A stretch of 36,469 bases of DNA, taken from contig JAQYWC010000080.1 in assembly GCA_030145245.1 (NCBI GenBank), positions 1 through 36,469 of the forward strand, written 5' to 3'. A program made the position numbers and the translations under genes. This DNA is from Desulfobacterium sp. Its GTDB lineage: Bacteria > Desulfobacterota > Desulfobacteria > Desulfobacterales > Desulfobacteraceae. The stretch's first letter is position 1, and the number at the start of each line of letters is the position of its first letter. The notes under the pieces are model-generated. The model was not told the DNA's origin and searched no databases. It saw only the letters and a program-made list of their open reading frames with translations. Of the stretch, positions 34,084 through 36,469 are shown in pieces.

Positions 34084-34487
34084 AAAAATACTTCAACCGA
34101 ACAACTCTATTCATATTGGCGGCGCTCCTCGTGATCGCTGTTGCCGGCTGCGGGTTAAAGCGGCCGCCCCTTCCTCCCAAAGAGGATATGGTCAAGGCGC
34201 CCACGGCGCTTGCCTTTGTCCTTGAAGGGGAGACAGCGACCCTGACCTGGGCCCATGAAAAAGGGAAGCAGGCCGGGTTCGAGATTGCCCAGGCAACCCT
34301 TGCTTCCGGCGGATGCGAGGGCTGCCCCCTGAGGTTCATCCCCCTGGACACGGTGGATGCACGGACCTTTGAGTTCACCACCACGGTTAAGCCCGGGTTC
34401 AGGTATTACTTTCGCATTCGTGCCTTTACCGGTGCCAACGTGTTCAGTGAGTCGTCAAACACCGTCCAGATCGAGTTGGAACCATGA
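34080..34487 (+). CDS. Small lipoprotein, LptM-like start plus FN3-like domain
   Basis: A 135-aa lipoprotein with lipobox AVAGC (Cys24). The mature start CGLKRPPLPPKE resembles LptM (YifL), whose CGLKGPLY motif helps LptD mature in the outer membrane; argH-lptM neighbourhoods are common in proteobacteria. A beta-rich segment (ALAFVLEGETATLTW to FRYYFRIRAFTGANVFSESSN) follows, looking like a fibronectin type III domain absent from classic LptM. Two Cys (GGCEGC) lie within it. It overlaps both argH and folK by 4 bp. The function of the FN3-like part is unknown. Confidence 0.8.
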   Translation: MKKYFNRTTLFILAALLVIAVAGCGLKRPPLPPKEDMVKAPTALAFVLEGETATLTWAHEKGKQAGFEIAQATLASGGCEGCPLRFIPLDTVDARTFEFTTTVKPGFRYYFRIRAFTGANVFSESSNTVQIELEP

Positions 34488-34990
34488 CAACGGCATATCT
34501 ATCCATCGGATCCAATCTCGGGGATAAATATGCCAACTGTCTCAAGGGCGTCGACAAGGTCGACGCCCTTGATCAGACCCGGGTGGCGGCTGTGTCCAAA
34601 TTTTACCGGACCGAACCCGTGGATTTCCTGGACCAGGCATGGTTTGTCAACGGCGCATTAAAGATCGAAACCAAGCTTGAACCCCTTGAGCTTATTCACC
34701 GCCTCAAAGAGACCGAACGCATCCTTGGCCAGATGGATAAAGAGGTGCGGTTCGGCCCCAGGATCATCGATCTTGATATTATCCTATACGGCAACACCGT
34801 GATGGACACAGAGGTCCTCACCATCCCCCACCCGAGGATGCATCAAAGGTGCTTTGTATTGAAACCCTTATGCGACATAGGAGCTGACATGGTCCACCCC
34901 GTTCTTGGGGAAACCATGGAACAGCTTTTAAAGCGCATAGAAAACGACCATGGCCAGGAGGTTATGGCGTATAATAAAGGAGATCAGTAA
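34484..34990 (+). CDS. folK: HPPK, 2-amino-4-hydroxy-6-hydroxymethyldihydropteridine pyrophosphokinase
   Basis: Transfers pyrophosphate from ATP to the pterin precursor in folate synthesis. The 168-aa protein starts [18 protein letters not shown] as the family does, has [20 protein letters not shown] and the signature [15 protein letters not shown] at 89-103 with the metal-binding DLD. It ends in a short hydrophilic tail. It overlaps the lipoprotein gene (ATGA) and shares one base with the transaldolase gene. A perfect 14-bp inverted repeat lies within codons 20-30. Confidence 0.94.
   Translation: MTTAYLSIGSNLGDKYANCLKGVDKVDALDQTRVAAVSKFYRTEPVDFLDQAWFVNGALKIETKLEPLELIHRLKETERILGQMDKEVRFGPRIIDLDIILYGNTVMDTEVLTIPHPRMHQRCFVLKPLCDIGADMVHPVLGETMEQLLKRIENDHGQEVMAYNKGDQ
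34542..34572. repeat. 14-bp perfect inverted repeat inside folK
   Basis: Arms TCAAGGGCGTCGAC (34542-34555) and its exact complement (34559-34572) with an AAG loop, in codons for [14 protein letters not shown]-rich 14-bp stem with a 3-base loop this early in a gene is unusual and would form a strong mRNA hairpin. Confidence 0.9.
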
Positions 34991-35637
34991 TGAAGTTTTT
35001 CATTGATACGGCCAACATCGAAGAGATCAGGGATGCCAACGCCATGGGCATGGTTGACGGGGTGACCACCAACCCCTCTCTGATCGCAAAAGAGGAGGGT
35101 GAGTTCACCGACATCATCAAGGAGATCTGTTCCATTGTCGAGGGACCTGTCAGCGCCGAGGTGATCAGCCTTGATTATGACGGTATGGTCAGCGAGGCAA
35201 GGGATCTTGCCAAGATCGCCGCCAACATCGTTGTCAAGATCCCCATGACCATCGAAGGGCTCAAGGCGGTCCGGACCCTGGCCGCAGAGGGCATCAAGAC
35301 CAACGTTACCCTGATCTTCTCGGCAACCCAGGCCCTCATGGCCGCCAAGGCCGGTGCCACCTATGCAAGCCCCTTTGTCGGACGCCTGGACGACCTCTCC
35401 CTCAACGGCATGGCCCTCATCGAAGAGATCTCCGAAATCTATTCAAACTATATGTTTGAAACCCAAATCATCGTTGCAAGCATCCGCAACCCCGTCCATG
35501 TGCTTAACTCCGCCCTGATCGGTGCCGATGTTGCAACCATTCCCCATAAAGTCCTGAGCGCGCTTGCAGCACACCCCATGACAGACAAGGGAATCGAATC
35601 ATTCATGGCAGACTGGAAAAAGAAAGAGAATAAATAA
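34990..35637 (+). CDS. tal: Transaldolase (TalC/FSA-like small type)
   Basis: Class I aldolase of the small transaldolase subfamily, acting in the non-oxidative pentose phosphate pathway or as fructose-6-phosphate aldolase. The 215-aa protein has [11 protein letters not shown] at the start, [10 protein letters not shown] (26-35), Schiff-base Lys83 in VVKIPMT, and [21 protein letters not shown] with FVGRLDD. Sequence alone does not separate transaldolase from FSA activity. It shares one base with the folK stop, with AAAGGAG upstream. pgsA follows 5 bp after its stop. Confidence 0.92.
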   Translation: MKFFIDTANIEEIRDANAMGMVDGVTTNPSLIAKEEGEFTDIIKEICSIVEGPVSAEVISLDYDGMVSEARDLAKIAANIVVKIPMTIEGLKAVRTLAAEGIKTNVTLIFSATQALMAAKAGATYASPFVGRLDDLSLNGMALIEEISEIYSNYMFETQIIVASIRNPVHVLNSALIGADVATIPHKVLSALAAHPMTDKGIESFMADWKKKENK

Positions 35638-35642
35638 AGATT

Positions 35643-36209
35643 ATGACCTGGCAAGAAAAGCTTAAAAAATTCGTTATGCACCCCAACTTCATGACCATGA
35701 CAAGGATCGTGGCAACCCCCATCCTTGTGGTGCTTTTGATGTACCCTGGTAAAGTCACAGCGTTCCTGGCGGCCCTTGTGTTTTCCGCAGCCGCCATCAC
35801 CGACTATTTTGACGGCTATCTTGCAAGAAAGTGGGGGCTTGTATCAAACCTCGGCAAGATCCTTGATCCCCTTGCAGACAAGCTCCTGGTCTCATCGGCA
35901 TTTATAATGCTGGTGGCCCTCGGCTACATGCCCGCCTGGATCGCCTGTGCCATCATCGGCAGGGAACTTGCCGTCACAGGCCTCAGGTGCGTCATAATCG
36001 AGCACGGAGAGGATGTTGCAGCCTCCTGGCTCGGTAAATACAAAACCGGCTTCCAGATCGCCTGTATCATTCCATTACTCCTGCATTATTCCTATATAGG
36101 CATAAATTTCCACGCCATAGGAACCGTGCTGCTCTATGGCGCCCTTATATTTACCATCTGGTCCGGCGCGGACTACTTCATCAGATTCAGAAAATTAATC
36201 GCTTTCTAA
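35643..36209 (+). CDS. pgsA: CDP-diacylglycerol-glycerol-3-phosphate 3-phosphatidyltransferase
   Basis: Integral membrane enzyme that starts phosphatidylglycerol and cardiolipin synthesis. The 188-aa protein has about five to six hydrophobic helices and the full CDP-alcohol phosphatidyltransferase motif: Asp54, Asp57-Gly58, Ala61-Arg62, Gly71, Asp75 and Asp79, with correct spacing. NFMTMTRIVATPILV at the start is typical for PgsA. It is the last gene of the + strand run, followed by the tRNA promoter. Confidence 0.94.
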   Translation: MTWQEKLKKFVMHPNFMTMTRIVATPILVVLLMYPGKVTAFLAALVFSAAAITDYFDGYLARKWGLVSNLGKILDPLADKLLVSSAFIMLVALGYMPAWIACAIIGRELAVTGLRCVIIEHGEDVAASWLGKYKTGFQIACIIPLLLHYSYIGINFHAIGTVLLYGALIFTIWSGADYFIRFRKLIAF

Positions 36210-36218
36210 TTATTGATG

Positions 36219-36247
36219 TTGACAAAGCCAATGGATGGGGGTATAAA
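36219..36247 (+). promoter_or_regulatory. Sigma-70 promoter of the tRNA pair
   Basis: TTGACA at 36219-36224 and TATAAA at 36242-36247 with exact 17-bp spacing. The start site is expected near 36254, 14 bp before tRNA-Gly. It is the best sigma-70 promoter in the window. Confidence 0.88.
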
Positions 36248-36267
36248 GCTCTTGTTTTTAACGCTGA

Positions 36268-36342
36268 GCGGGAATAACTCAGTGGTAGAGTGCGACCTTG
36301 CCAAGGTCGAAGTCGCGGGTTCAAATCCCGTTTCCCGCTCCA
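36268..36342 (+). tRNA. tRNA-Gly (anticodon GCC)
   Basis: Full cloverleaf: acceptor stem GCGGGAA with TTCCCGC, D arm ACTC/GAGT, anticodon arm CGACC-TTGCCAA-GGTCG giving GCC, T arm GCGGG-TTCAAAT-CCCGT, discriminator T and encoded CCA. It lies 8 bp before tRNA-Cys and shares its promoter. Confidence 0.97.
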
Positions 36343-36350
36343 CCCTAAAA

Positions 36351-36425
36351 GGCGGCTTGGCCAAGTGGTAAGGCGACGGCCTGCAAAGCCGTTATTCTCC
36401 GGTTCAAATCCGGAAGCCGCCTCCA
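36351..36425 (+). tRNA. tRNA-Cys (anticodon GCA)
   Basis: Full cloverleaf: acceptor stem GGCGGCT with AGCCGCC, D arm GCCA/AGGC region, anticodon arm ACGGC-CTGCAAA-GCCGT giving GCA, T arm TCCGG-TTCAAAT-CCGGA, discriminator T and encoded CCA. Co-transcribed with tRNA-Gly. Confidence 0.97.
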
Positions 36426-36439
36426 AAATAAAAACAAAG

Positions 36440-36456
36440 ACTCAAGGGGTTTGAGT
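36440..36456. terminator. Possible weak terminator after the tRNAs
   Basis: Short inverted repeat ACTCAA / TTGAGT with a 5-base loop. The + strand lacks a T run after it; the - strand reads CTTTGTTTTTATTTT, so it might instead end a leftward gene beyond the right edge. Confidence 0.35.
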
Positions 36457-36469
36457 AAAAATTAAACCC

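Noticed and set aside
1-36469. CRISPR arrays, insertion sequences, defence islands or prophage genes
   Set aside because: No regularly spaced repeats, transposase or cas-type motifs, or phage structural genes were seen on either strand.

Overview
The window looks like a chromosomal segment of a Gram-negative bacterium of the Desulfobacterota (old Deltaproteobacteria), most likely a Desulfobacteraceae-type sulfate reducer. This is inferred from gene content and protein style: a Geobacter/Myxococcus-like PilA N-terminus, an NtrC/PilR-type regulator, sigma-54-like promoters, xerC-hslVU linked to argBDFGH, and a REP-like repeat at the left edge. No marker gene fixes the species.

Layout. (1) 1-110: hairpin and short direct repeats of REP type. 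(2) 131-4424, + strand: lepB, pyrB, pyrC and a PilR-like sigma-54 activator, tightly packed. (3) 4449-19637, - strand: about 15 kb holding two complete, divergent minor-pilin/PilY1 modules in tandem. In transcription order these are fimT-pilW-pilV-pilX-small exported protein-pilY1 (module 2, 19637-12031), then fimT-pilW-pilV-pilX-pilY1-small exported protein (module 1, 11766-4449). (4) 19876-22969, - strand: major pilin pilA, an intrinsic terminator, then an ABC ATPase, an ABC-2 permease and a membrane-anchored repeat protein, recalling the pilA-pilGHI neighbourhood of Myxococcus. (5) 22970-23293: divergent promoter region with a strong -24/-12 element facing pilA. (6) 23294-36209, + strand: a long run of closely spaced or overlapping housekeeping genes (lipoprotein, coaBC, UDG-fold protein, xerC, hslV, hslU, argB, argD, argF, argG, argH, lipoprotein, folK, transaldolase, pgsA). 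(7) 36219-36425: a sigma-70 promoter and tRNA-Gly(GCC) plus tRNA-Cys(GCA).

How it fits together. The left two thirds is a type IV pilus locus: major subunit, two alternative priming/tip complexes (minor pilins plus PilY1), and a plausible regulatory link in which the PilR-like activator acts at -24/-12 promoters before pilA and before the minor-pilin block. Assembly motor genes (pilB, pilT, pilC, pilMNOPQ, pilD) and pilS are not in the window.

Most notable observations. The longest G/C homopolymers I could find in the window are a C9 run inside pilX of module 1 and a C8 run inside the signal-peptide codons of pilY1 of module 1. This is the same arrangement that makes the Neisseria PilY1 homologue PilC phase variable. 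Module 2 instead carries many EF-hand-like DxDxDG loops in PilW and PilY1. The two tip modules may therefore be controlled differently: one by slipped-strand switching, one by calcium.
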